Origin: Thiogranum longum
Lineage (GTDB): Bacteria > Pseudomonadota > Gammaproteobacteria > DSM-19610
Assembly: GCF_004339085.1 (NCBI RefSeq)
Contig: NZ_SMFX01000001.1
Span: 186,001-250,000 of the forward strand
Direction: 5' to 3'
Length of the DNA: 64,000 nucleotides
Shown here piece by piece: positions 24,248 through 30,921 of the stretch. The position numbers and the translations under genes were made by a program. The notes beneath the pieces are model-generated. The model was not told where the DNA came from, ran no database searches, and worked only from the letters and a program-made list of their open reading frames with translations. The stretch's first letter is position 1; each line of letters starts with the position of its first letter.

Positions 24248-25381
24248 AATGCTACCGGAACCCTCATGCGAGCGCCTATTCCTTATATAGGAAATTTCGC
24301 GGCGTGTGCTGCGGTAAGGGAATAACACCGCACCACAGTCCGGGCAGAGCCTTTCCCGTTTCTCTGCAGGCTTGACGGTTTCACCAGTCTGCTCATTCAG
24401 CTGTTCACGGATAAGGTCACGTTTGGCACGTGCGCCAGGAACGTACAGTCCATAGTAGCGCACGTTATGTTGCCCCTTCACCGGAACATGCCAGAGCACG
24501 CGATGGATAAACTCGTCCGTCTTCAGCATCATAAGCTTTTCCTTGCCGTCATGATGATCACGATAACGGAAACTCACTCGGGATGCATCCGCCTCGATAA
24601 GACGGTGATCCTTGATCGGCCCGCCATGAAGATAGCGGGAGAGATAGTTCACCACGCCACTGCCGTGGCGGTAAGGGCCCTGAATACGGACATTCCATTG
24701 CTTGCGGGCAATCCGGCGCAATACACGGCGCCAGTCACCGTCACTCCAGTGGCTCGGTAGCACCAGCTCACCTTGCGCATAGGCGGCATTCAGCCAGCTT
24801 AGCCACTTGCCCCGGAACTTCGCCTTCAGAACACCCACAGGCAGCAAAAAATCAGCCTCCAGCGGCCGCCACTGCCCGGCGTGTAAACCTCCACCCGTCA
24901 CGAGAAGATGTACATGGGGATGAAAGGATCCGGTACGCCCCCAGGTGTGCAGTGAGGCGAGAAGTCCGACGTCGGCGCCTAAATAACGGTCGTCTTTTAA
25001 CAGCTGACGCAGTGTCTCCGCTGAAGCCCTGAACAGGTGATCCACACTCCATTCACGGTTGTATTGCCAGATCTCGTTGAGTTCGTGGGGCAGTGTAAAC
25101 ACCACATGGTAATGGTCACACGGCAACAGGCGTGCCTGGGTTTTATCCATCCACGCTTGTGTCGTTGAGCCTTGACACCGCGGACAACTCCGATGGCGGC
25201 AGGAATGGGCCTGCTGTTCAAGGTAACCGTCGTGTCGACATACCCACTCTTCATAGCCAAGCTCGGGGCAGCAACAGGTCATGATCGCATTCGCTGCCTG
25301 GTGTTGGTCGCGGCTCACACCATGGTGCTCCTTGTAACGGTTGTAGCCCAGTTTAAACACGCTCTGTAGTGTCGCTTCCAT
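24152..25381 (-). CDS. IS91-family HUH transposase, C-terminus encoded by attC
   Basis: A 409-residue rolling-circle type transposase. The N-terminal zinc region has HSCRHRSCPRCQG; the HUH metal site is FHPHVHLL near residue 150; the catalytic tyrosines are in VVNYLSRYLHGG; a further zinc pair CPDCGAV lies near residue 345. The last 31 or so residues (after RRSHEGSGSI) are read from attC site 9, so the native stop appears lost and the tail is new. The gene starts 78 bases inside the cassette boundary. It looks intact otherwise. Confidence 0.9.
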   Translation of the reverse strand: MEATLQSVFKLGYNRYKEHHGVSRDQHQAANAIMTCCCPELGYEEWVCRHDGYLEQQAHSCRHRSCPRCQGSTTQAWMDKTQARLLPCDHYHVVFTLPHELNEIWQYNREWSVDHLFRASAETLRQLLKDDRYLGADVGLLASLHTWGRTGSFHPHVHLLVTGGGLHAGQWRPLEADFLLPVGVLKAKFRGKWLSWLNAAYAQGELVLPSHWSDGDWRRVLRRIARKQWNVRIQGPYRHGSGVVNYLSRYLHGGPIKDHRLIEADASRVSFRYRDHHDGKEKLMMLKTDEFIHRVLWHVPVKGQHNVRYYGLYVPGARAKRDLIREQLNEQTGETVKPAEKRERLCPDCGAVLFPYRSTRREISYIRNRRSHEGSGSIVQQRVEADRIGLGCSPPGVGVVFLPRTRRLN

Positions 25382-25465
25382 GCGAGCACCTCCTGTCGGT
25401 GAGTTAAATGGTGCACAGTGTTTATCTTCTGCGCGTGGACTCTCCCTTCCTTCTATTTGTGCAAC
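24242..25465 (-). mobile_element. IS91-like unit occupying one cassette
   Basis: The unit is bounded by complementary core heptamers: GTTGCAC at its left end (attC site 9) and GTGCAAC at its right end (attC site 10), with 8-base inverted sequences TTGCACAA and TTGTGCAA. It therefore has the shape of an ordinary cassette that contains only a transposase gene. Whether it entered by integrase or by its own transposition cannot be decided from one copy. Confidence 0.6.
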
Positions 25466-25516
25466 GGTTGAACTCAGCCGCCGCCTCTGGCGGTCGGTTG
25501 GAGTGATTTGTTAGGT
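25459..25516 (-). other. attC site 10
   Basis: Ends GTGCAAC and GTTAGGT; GCCGCC-TCT-GGCGGT inner stem. At 58 bases the shortest of the array. Confidence 0.8.
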
Positions 25517-25981
25517 GCCGCATCTAATTTTCTCGTATTCTGTTCTCGTGTTGGATTTTTCACACGCTGAGTAATATTCGATTTTGAATTGGTCTAGCGC
25601 AGATTTCACTGTGTTACACAATTCGCACTTTTCTCCTTCAGAATATACATCAATGAAGTACCGGTTATCCGTTTCTTCATCTCCCCGCATCCATTTTACG
25701 AGCGATACTCCATAGTATTTTGATCCATTATTAGGGTACCAATATGCGATCTCATAGTAATCGTACTTTCGGTATTTAGTTTCTCCGATCTCAATCACTT
25801 CCTCTTTCTTATCGATTTTCTTATCTAAAGAATCACCGATAGAATCTAGAGATTTGAGAACTTGATCTGGTTGGTAGCGCTCCGAGGATACAACTAGTAC
25901 CGCCTTAGGAGATGGCCCGCCACTTTGAGGAAGACAGCCAGATACAAGGATAGAGGTAATGGCTATGACAATTCTCAACAT
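25511..25981 (-). CDS. Lipoprotein of unknown function (cassette)
   Basis: A 156-residue protein with a lipoprotein signal (MLRIVIAITSILVSGC; lipobox VSGC). The mature part is charged, with EVIEIGETKYRKYDYYEI, WYPNNGSKYYGVSLVKW and a C-terminal region containing CELCNTVKSAL and two further cysteines that could form disulfides. No family recognised. The stop codon lies within the attC site 10 core. Outer-membrane or periplasmic location is expected. Confidence 0.75.
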   Translation of the reverse strand: MLRIVIAITSILVSGCLPQSGGPSPKAVLVVSSERYQPDQVLKSLDSIGDSLDKKIDKKEEVIEIGETKYRKYDYYEIAYWYPNNGSKYYGVSLVKWMRGDEETDNRYFIDVYSEGEKCELCNTVKSALDQFKIEYYSACEKSNTRTEYEKIRCGT

Positions 25982-25998
25982 GTGGTAAGCCTCAAGGC

Positions 25999-26061
25999 AC
26001 CTAACGTCTGAAGCCAGCCGCGCCTGCGAAGCAGGCGTCGGACTGGGCTGACTTGTTATGC
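25999..26061 (-). other. attC site 11
   Basis: Ends ACCTAAC and GTTATGC; AGCCAGCCGCGCCTGC pairs with GCAGGCGTCGGACTGGGCT leaving unpaired bases. 63 bases. Confidence 0.87.
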
Positions 26062-26517
26062 GTGTTCTGCGGTGGACATAAGCGCATGTAGAAACTCCTC
26101 AAAGATCGTTCTTTGTATACGGCCATATAAGTTCTGCTTCCCTCGGTAATTGCCATCAAAACATATGTACCATCTACTACCAATCTTTGACTCTTTTACT
26201 CCTCCATGTGCGGCAGCGTTACGTACAGCGCGTATTAGGCCTTGCGCTTTATTCTTTCCCTTAAGGAAAAGAATCATGTTACTTGGAAGAACACCGGATC
26301 TAAGACCGTGCTTCATTTGTTTTTTTAGTTCATTGCTCGATTCAAATGCAGTGCAATCGAGATTAGATGTTTCCCTGAACGCCTTAAATGCACTGGCCTC
26401 GAAATCGAATCCCTTCGTTTTTTTCTTCAGCCCCAATTCCCACGGAATCAATACAAGCAGGTATAGATTAGCTGCATCTTCTGCCCGCAATATGTTCTGT
26501 TGAGGTTTTCTACGCAT
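26056..26517 (-). CDS. HEPN-like cassette protein
   Basis: A 153-residue soluble, helical protein. The segment GLIRAVRNAAAHGGV near residue 110 contains RNAAAH, an Rx4H motif of the kind that forms the RNase site of HEPN domains, set in a typical helix; upstream lies a long all-helical stretch. Assignment is by motif only. The ATG at 26517 lies inside the cassette core GTTATGC, so translation would depend on sequence outside the cassette or be leaderless; the frame continues upstream but beyond the cassette boundary. The stop lies in the core of attC site 11. First cassette of the array. Confidence 0.68.
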   Translation of the reverse strand: MRRKPQQNILRAEDAANLYLLVLIPWELGLKKKTKGFDFEASAFKAFRETSNLDCTAFESSNELKKQMKHGLRSGVLPSNMILFLKGKNKAQGLIRAVRNAAAHGGVKESKIGSRWYICFDGNYRGKQNLYGRIQRTIFEEFLHALMSTAEHA

Positions 26518-26575
26518 AACATTGTATATCTGGAAAAATGCCGTGTTATAACACGTGCGTTTTCCGTATAACACG
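26514..26575 (-). other. Right boundary of array, attI-like candidate
   Basis: The core GCATAAC (26514-26520) is complementary to the GTTATGC of attC site 11 but has no attC partner arm. On the minus strand it is preceded by two direct copies of CGTGTTATA (26547-26555 and 26567-26575, 20 bases apart), each containing a core-like GTTATA; the nearer is a 14-base palindrome. Integrase sites attI have a core plus two upstream direct repeats, which this resembles. No integrase gene follows. Confidence 0.35.
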
Positions 26576-26869
26576 CACCACCCCACACGGGGGATTCCTG
26601 TTGTTTCTCTCGAAACTACGCCTCTATGGTTTTCTTTTCAAGCGGTTAGGTAAGCGGGCGTTCCGGCTATCGAATAACCGGCGCCGGGGAAATACCTCAA
26701 ATTGCGGTCTGTTTCCTCTGCAGGAAAAATGCCGGCGCGGCGAGTGCGCCTTGACCGTCTGAGTAAGCCGGTCTGAGCAAATCCTATGCCGAATCCCAGT
26801 AACGCTGCAATTCGTAATACAGGAATGAAGCTGTCCACGTGATGAGCACCAGGCCAGTTCCGGATGAGC
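26576..26869. other. Gene-free right flank of the array
   Basis: About 290 bases with no supported gene. It holds the fetB-like 3' fragment (26730-26777, encoding VRLDRLSKPV and a stop) and no trace of an integrase. The GC content returns towards that of the chromosome from about 26640. Confidence 0.6.
26750..26763 (+). repeat. Right copy of direct repeat flanking the cassette array
   Basis: CTTGACCGTCTGAG, identical to 17933-17946 in the fetB 3' end and followed in frame by a stop codon, with synonymous changes around it. Confidence 0.6.
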
Positions 26870-27298
26870 TCACCGAATAATGTCCCGTTCTGCCTCAACC
26901 CGTAAATGCCCTTCGCGGGCCTTGCTTATATCCACAGGCAGTCGGTTATGCGTCCAGCCATGCAGCTTGTCGTGCGCCTCAATATAGACCGTGGTTATCC
27001 CTTCGGGAATCTTCACATCAGACAGGCTGCGCGTAAAAGGCTGCTCCGTTATGTGGGGGTGATAAAGAACACGATTACCCAGCACGTTGCCCTTGGGGTC
27101 GACGACGCGCCAGTTATCCGCGTAGTGATCCCAGCCGGTGTCATGGTGTTTCAGGGTCACGTCAATTGTCCAGCGATTATCGCCACTACCGGTGAAATCG
27201 GCGGCAATGATGTTTACCTCGTCGGCGTTTGCTGCGCTGAATACTATAAGGGCAAATAATCCGGCTGCCAGGGCAGCTTTTTTGCAAGACGTATTCAT
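26870..27298 (-). CDS. Exported protein of unknown function
   Basis: A 142-residue protein with a signal peptide (MNTSCKKAALAAGLFALIV then FSAANADE). The mature part has strand-rich elements DEVNIIAADFTGSGDNRWTI, HHDTGWDHYADNWRVV and a histidine-rich region HPHITEQPFTRSLSDV, ending in a short acidic tail. It looks like a small periplasmic beta-sandwich. I start at the ATG at 27298 because the signal peptide begins there; upstream codons in frame encode no recognisable extension. Follows the lipoprotein gene on the same strand after 52 bases. Confidence 0.78.
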   Translation of the reverse strand: MNTSCKKAALAAGLFALIVFSAANADEVNIIAADFTGSGDNRWTIDVTLKHHDTGWDHYADNWRVVDPKGNVLGNRVLYHPHITEQPFTRSLSDVKIPEGITTVYIEAHDKLHGWTHNRLPVDISKAREGHLRVEAERDIIR

Positions 27299-27350
27299 CG
27301 ATTTAATCCGGTAAAGCCTGGCTACTTCGAATTGTTCAGCTGCATGCAGT

Positions 27351-27947
27351 CTAGTGTATAAAATCAAGACTGTCGAACAGGGATTGCGCCCTGGAGGCCA
27401 GCATAAAGTCCTTGTTCCCGGGGCGGTGTCTGTTGGAATATACAAGGTGGGCACCATCAGTGGGCTGGTACGGGTTCCGGCAAGTAATCCCTACGACTTC
27501 AAGAAGTATCGGCCCTGGATTTCCGGAACGTTTTCTGGCTGATAAGGTTTCATGAACGCTCATGAATTTCACGCATGTGCCATGCCTGGTGTTTACAATA
27601 AGCGCCTGATGCTTCTTTGCGATGAAGCGCGTCTCGTCTGTGTTATGTGTAATTCTGTCCATGATAAATGACACAAAGGCTTCGTCATTAAAGAACTGTG
27701 GAAGTCGAATCGACCATGCCTGGATGGCATACGTTTCATCGCCGCTTGTACCTTTCCTTACCAACTGGATTTCATTGGGGTCTTCATGTGCCAGGTACCA
27801 CCCTTCCTCGTCTGGCGCGGAGATTGAGAAGTCATCGAGTGTGAGCGTACCGGGTTGGGCGGGAAGTGCCTTTAGCGGCGGAGGGGTGGATAGGCAGGAA
27901 ACCAGGCAGGTCACCAATAGTGTCAGAAGTATTGCGCGATACCGCAT
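27351..27947 (-). CDS. Lipoprotein of unknown function
   Basis: A 198-residue protein. The signal MRYRAILLTLLVTCLVSC ends in the lipobox LVSC. The mature region, with LTLDDFSISAPDEEGWYLAH, AIQAWSIRLPQFFNDEAF and GTCVKFMSVHET, is globular with two cysteines that may pair. No known domain recognised. The ATG at 27947 is the only start that leaves a proper lipoprotein signal. Probably cotranscribed with the exported protein downstream. Confidence 0.82.
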   Translation of the reverse strand: MRYRAILLTLLVTCLVSCLSTPPPLKALPAQPGTLTLDDFSISAPDEEGWYLAHEDPNEIQLVRKGTSGDETYAIQAWSIRLPQFFNDEAFVSFIMDRITHNTDETRFIAKKHQALIVNTRHGTCVKFMSVHETLSARKRSGNPGPILLEVVGITCRNPYQPTDGAHLVYSNRHRPGNKDFMLASRAQSLFDSLDFIH

Positions 27948-28085
27948 TATAGTCAGTTCCTTTTTAATAAAGCGCCGTACAAACCGGCCTGTGCCGTAAC
28001 CGGTCATGTGTTTAGCGAATCAATAATGGTTTTCTGCTTTATCAATTCGCCATCCGTCTATTTTTGACGGTGCTGGACAAGTCCA

Positions 28086-28943
28086 TCAAGTATTACCTGC
28101 CCGGAAAAAGGCCGGCATTGCCAGTGCGCTCTGGTGCATGGCGCGCGTGTAGTACTGCGTCCTGAAGCCCGGATTTTCTGCATCCGCTTCCCTGAACCGG
28201 TTCAGTGCCCGATTGCAGCCAAGGGTCGCTGACCACCAGCCAGACGGGTAGCAGGGCTGAGGAAAAGGCAGGGTGTGGGTGTGGCTGAATCCGGCAGATT
28301 GCATGGCTCGATGCATGGGCTGGATGATGCTGTTGTAATGCAGCAGGGGTGACTCGCTTTGCTGTACGATCAGCCCTGTATTCCCCAGTGCGCGGTGGCA
28401 GCTGTGGTAGAAATCTTCGCTGAACAACCCTTTGGCCGGGCCAACGGGGTCTGTGCTGTCGACAATCACGACATCGACGCTGCCAGGTTTGGCCGCCTTC
28501 ATCCACTGGATGCCGTCGTCGAACAGGAACTCGGCGCGCGGGTCGCGGTTGGACTCGCATAATTCCGGGAAGTATTGCTCTGACAGGCGAGTCACTCGTT
28601 CATCGATTTCCACCTGCAGCGCGTGCTCGACACCTTTATGCTTCAATACTTCCCGTAGTGTCCCGCAATCACCACCTCCGATAATGACAACACGCTTCGG
28701 CGACGGGTGGGTGAACAGTGCCGGGTGCGACATCATTTCGTGGTAGAGAAAATTGTCACGGCTGGTGAGCATGATAAAGCCATCGATCACCATCAGGTTG
28801 CCAAAGTCTGTCGTTTCAAAGATTTCGATGTGCTGGAAGGCCGTTTTTTCTTCGTGCAGCTTCCGGCGAATACGGAACGAAAGGGCGGAGCCATGTGCTT
28901 CGCAGATTTCAGTAAACCATTGTGTATTGTCAGGCAGATTCAT
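28086..28943 (-). CDS. speE: Polyamine aminopropyltransferase (spermidine synthase)
   Basis: A 285-residue enzyme that transfers an aminopropyl group from decarboxylated S-adenosylmethionine to putrescine. Family motifs: FETTDFGNLMVIDGFIMLT, VVIIGGGDCGTLREVLKH (cofactor site), LQVEIDERV, FLFDDGIQWM and IVDSTDPVGPAKGLFS (catalytic Asp region). It is divergent from speA with only 38 bases between the two start codons, so arginine-derived putrescine and spermidine synthesis are linked. No speD or speB is visible nearby. Confidence 0.95.
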   Translation of the reverse strand: MNLPDNTQWFTEICEAHGSALSFRIRRKLHEEKTAFQHIEIFETTDFGNLMVIDGFIMLTSRDNFLYHEMMSHPALFTHPSPKRVVIIGGGDCGTLREVLKHKGVEHALQVEIDERVTRLSEQYFPELCESNRDPRAEFLFDDGIQWMKAAKPGSVDVVIVDSTDPVGPAKGLFSEDFYHSCHRALGNTGLIVQQSESPLLHYNSIIQPMHRAMQSAGFSHTHTLPFPQPCYPSGWWSATLGCNRALNRFREADAENPGFRTQYYTRAMHQSALAMPAFFRAGNT

Positions 28944-28955
28944 GGGCGGAAAAGA

Positions 28956-28970
28956 TAGCAGATTCTGCTA
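28956..28970. promoter_or_regulatory. Palindrome between speE and speA
   Basis: TAGCAGA-T-TCTGCTA, a perfect 7-base inverted repeat in the 38-base gap between the divergent start codons. It would overlap both ribosome-binding regions. Operator function is inferred from position. Confidence 0.4.
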
Positions 28971-28981
28971 CTCTGTGCGCC

Positions 28982-30868
28982 ATGAGCGAGCAAACGATTG
29001 AAGCGGCGCGCCGGCGCTACAACCTGCCGGGGTGGAGTAATGGTTATTTTGACGTTAATGAACAGGGGCACCTGTTTGCGTCTGTCCCGTACCAGTGCCA
29101 GGAAGCCAGGGTTGATCTGTACGCATTGTCGCAGGAAATTCGTGCGGCGGGCCTGCGACTGCCGGTGCTGGTCCGTTGCACAGACCTGCTGCACCACCGG
29201 GTAGCCAGCCTGTGCGCGGCATTCAGGCGCGCCATGCACCATCATGATTATTCGGCAGAATACACGGCAGTGTATCCCGTCAAGGTAAACCAGCAGTTCA
29301 GCGTGGTGCATCATATTCTCAACACCGAGTCCGCTGAAGTGGGTCTGGAAGCGGGCAGCAAGCCCGAGTTGATGGCGGTGCTGGGGTTGTCAAAGCCCGG
29401 CAGTGTAGTTGTCTGTAACGGTTACAAGGATCGTGAGTATATACGGCTGGCCCTGATGGGGCATCGGCTTGGCCTGCGCATATACCTGGTAGTAGAGAAA
29501 CTTTCAGAGCTTGATCTGGTCATCGAACAGGCTGCGGAATTGAAGGTGCAGCCCTTGCTGGGTGTTCGTGTGCGCATGGCCTCTATTGGTGTCGGAAACT
29601 GGCAGAATACGGGTGGCGCAAAATCCAAATTTGGACTGCGGACTTCGCAGGTACTGGAGATGGTCGAGCGTTTGCGCAGTACCGACCTGCTGGGTCAACT
29701 GCAGATGATGCACTTTCATCTGGGTTCCCAGCTGGCGAATATCGCGGATATTCGTACCGGTGTAGCAGAGGCAGCACGTGTTTTTGCGGATCTGTGCGCG
29801 CTTGGTGCTACGGTCAATACACTGGACGTTGGCGGTGGACTGGGCGTGGACTACGAAGGGACGGCATCGCGCAGTTTCTGTTCCATGAATTATACGCTGG
29901 ACCAGTATGCCGAGGCGATCGTGCAAGGTGTCTCGATGGTCTGTGAAGAAAACGACCTGCCGCGACCGGCGTTGATGACCGAATCGGGTCGCGCGATCAC
30001 TGCGCACCATGCCTTTATGATTACCAATGTCATTGACACAGAGCAGGCGCCTGGTGAAGAGCCGCCTTCGGCATTACAGGGCGTTGTTCCGGATGTGCTG
30101 AAAGCAATGGCAGACCTCTACGACGGACTGGAACATAATGCCGTACTGGAAACCTGGCATGAGGCCGGCCGGGCACTGGAGGATATTCTGGAGTCCTATA
30201 ACAGGGGGCTTCTGAGCCTGAGTCAGCGCGCGCAGGGTGAACAGTATTATTACGCCATCCTCCAGCACCTGCGGTACAGGTTGCAGCCTGATCGCCGCGA
30301 ACATCGCGAAGTGCTCGACCCGCTGAACGAAATGCTGGCGGACAAGTACTTCTGCAATATGTCCATTTTCCAGTCATTGCCTGATGTGTGGGCGCTGGAC
30401 CAGATCTTTCCCATTGTCCCGCTGCACCGGCTCAACGAAATACCAACGCGCCGGACTACACTGGAAGACCTGACTTGCGACTCGGATGGTCGTATTGATT
30501 ACTACGTCGACAGCGAAGGCATCGAGCACAGTCTTCCGGTCCATGCCGTCAAGCCTGGTGAGGAGTACCTGCTGGGTATCTTCATGGTTGGCGCCTACCA
30601 GGAAATACTGGGTGACATGCACAACCTGTTCGGTGATACCGATGCGGTGGATATCGAAATACAGGAAGATGGTTCGCACAGGCTGAGCCATGCAGAAAAA
30701 GGTGACCGGGTAGACGAGTTGCTGAGCTACGTGCATTTTGACCCGTCACAGTTGCTCGAGGCGTATCGTGCACTGATTAGCGCTTCTGGACTGGACGAGG
30801 CTGAAGCCGCACAATATAACGGTGAAATGGAAGCCGGTCTGAGCGGTTATAGCTACCTGCAGCCGTGA
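28982..30868 (+). CDS. speA: Biosynthetic arginine decarboxylase
   Basis: A 628-residue PLP enzyme making agmatine from arginine, a first step to putrescine. The alanine-racemase-type barrel holds the PLP lysine in YPVKVNQQ; GVRVRMAS, FHLGSQLANI and LDVGGGLGVDYEG follow, and the catalytic cysteine region near the C-terminus includes CDSDGRIDYYV. Size matches E. coli SpeA (658) minus a short N-terminus. The ATG at 28982 begins MSEQTIEAARRRYNLPGW, typical of the family. Confidence 0.96.
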   Translation: MSEQTIEAARRRYNLPGWSNGYFDVNEQGHLFASVPYQCQEARVDLYALSQEIRAAGLRLPVLVRCTDLLHHRVASLCAAFRRAMHHHDYSAEYTAVYPVKVNQQFSVVHHILNTESAEVGLEAGSKPELMAVLGLSKPGSVVVCNGYKDREYIRLALMGHRLGLRIYLVVEKLSELDLVIEQAAELKVQPLLGVRVRMASIGVGNWQNTGGAKSKFGLRTSQVLEMVERLRSTDLLGQLQMMHFHLGSQLANIADIRTGVAEAARVFADLCALGATVNTLDVGGGLGVDYEGTASRSFCSMNYTLDQYAEAIVQGVSMVCEENDLPRPALMTESGRAITAHHAFMITNVIDTEQAPGEEPPSALQGVVPDVLKAMADLYDGLEHNAVLETWHEAGRALEDILESYNRGLLSLSQRAQGEQYYYAILQHLRYRLQPDRREHREVLDPLNEMLADKYFCNMSIFQSLPDVWALDQIFPIVPLHRLNEIPTRRTTLEDLTCDSDGRIDYYVDSEGIEHSLPVHAVKPGEEYLLGIFMVGAYQEILGDMHNLFGDTDAVDIEIQEDGSHRLSHAEKGDRVDELLSYVHFDPSQLLEAYRALISASGLDEAEAAQYNGEMEAGLSGYSYLQP

Positions 30869-30921
30869 CGGTGTATTGTCTTTTTCACTGTTATTACGAA
30901 TCATAAACAGGCCAGTCTCAT

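Larger units (their letters stand above)
18070..26520 (-). mobile_element. Integrase-less integron cassette array (CALIN), eleven attC sites
   Basis: Eleven imperfect palindromes of 58-116 bases, each beginning with an RYYYAAC-like heptamer and ending with a GTTRRRY-like heptamer, separate short AT-rich genes. Nearly all genes lie on the minus strand and stop within 0-50 bases of an attC core, the normal gene-attC polarity of cassettes read on the minus strand. For each cassette the two end heptamers are reverse complements (for example GTTAGGC with GCCTAAC, GTTATAC with GTATAAC, GTTGCAC with GTGCAAC). No tyrosine-recombinase integrase is present in the window. One IS sits inside an attC and one cassette is itself a transposase gene. 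Confidence 0.9.

Noticed and set aside
24152..25381. Assignment of the transposase to a resistance-type ISCR1 element
   Set aside because: The protein is IS91-like, but nothing typical of the ISCR1 complex integron (3' conserved segment, resistance genes) is present.
18070..26520. CRISPR array as explanation for the repeated palindromes
   Set aside because: Repeats are 58-116 bases, variable in sequence, widely spaced and separated by genes; cores match attC, not CRISPR repeats. No cas gene is present.
26638..26898. 86-codon minus-strand frame to the right of the array, checked as an integrase remnant
   Set aside because: The translation has none of the tyrosine-recombinase motifs and overlaps the fetB-like fragment in another frame.
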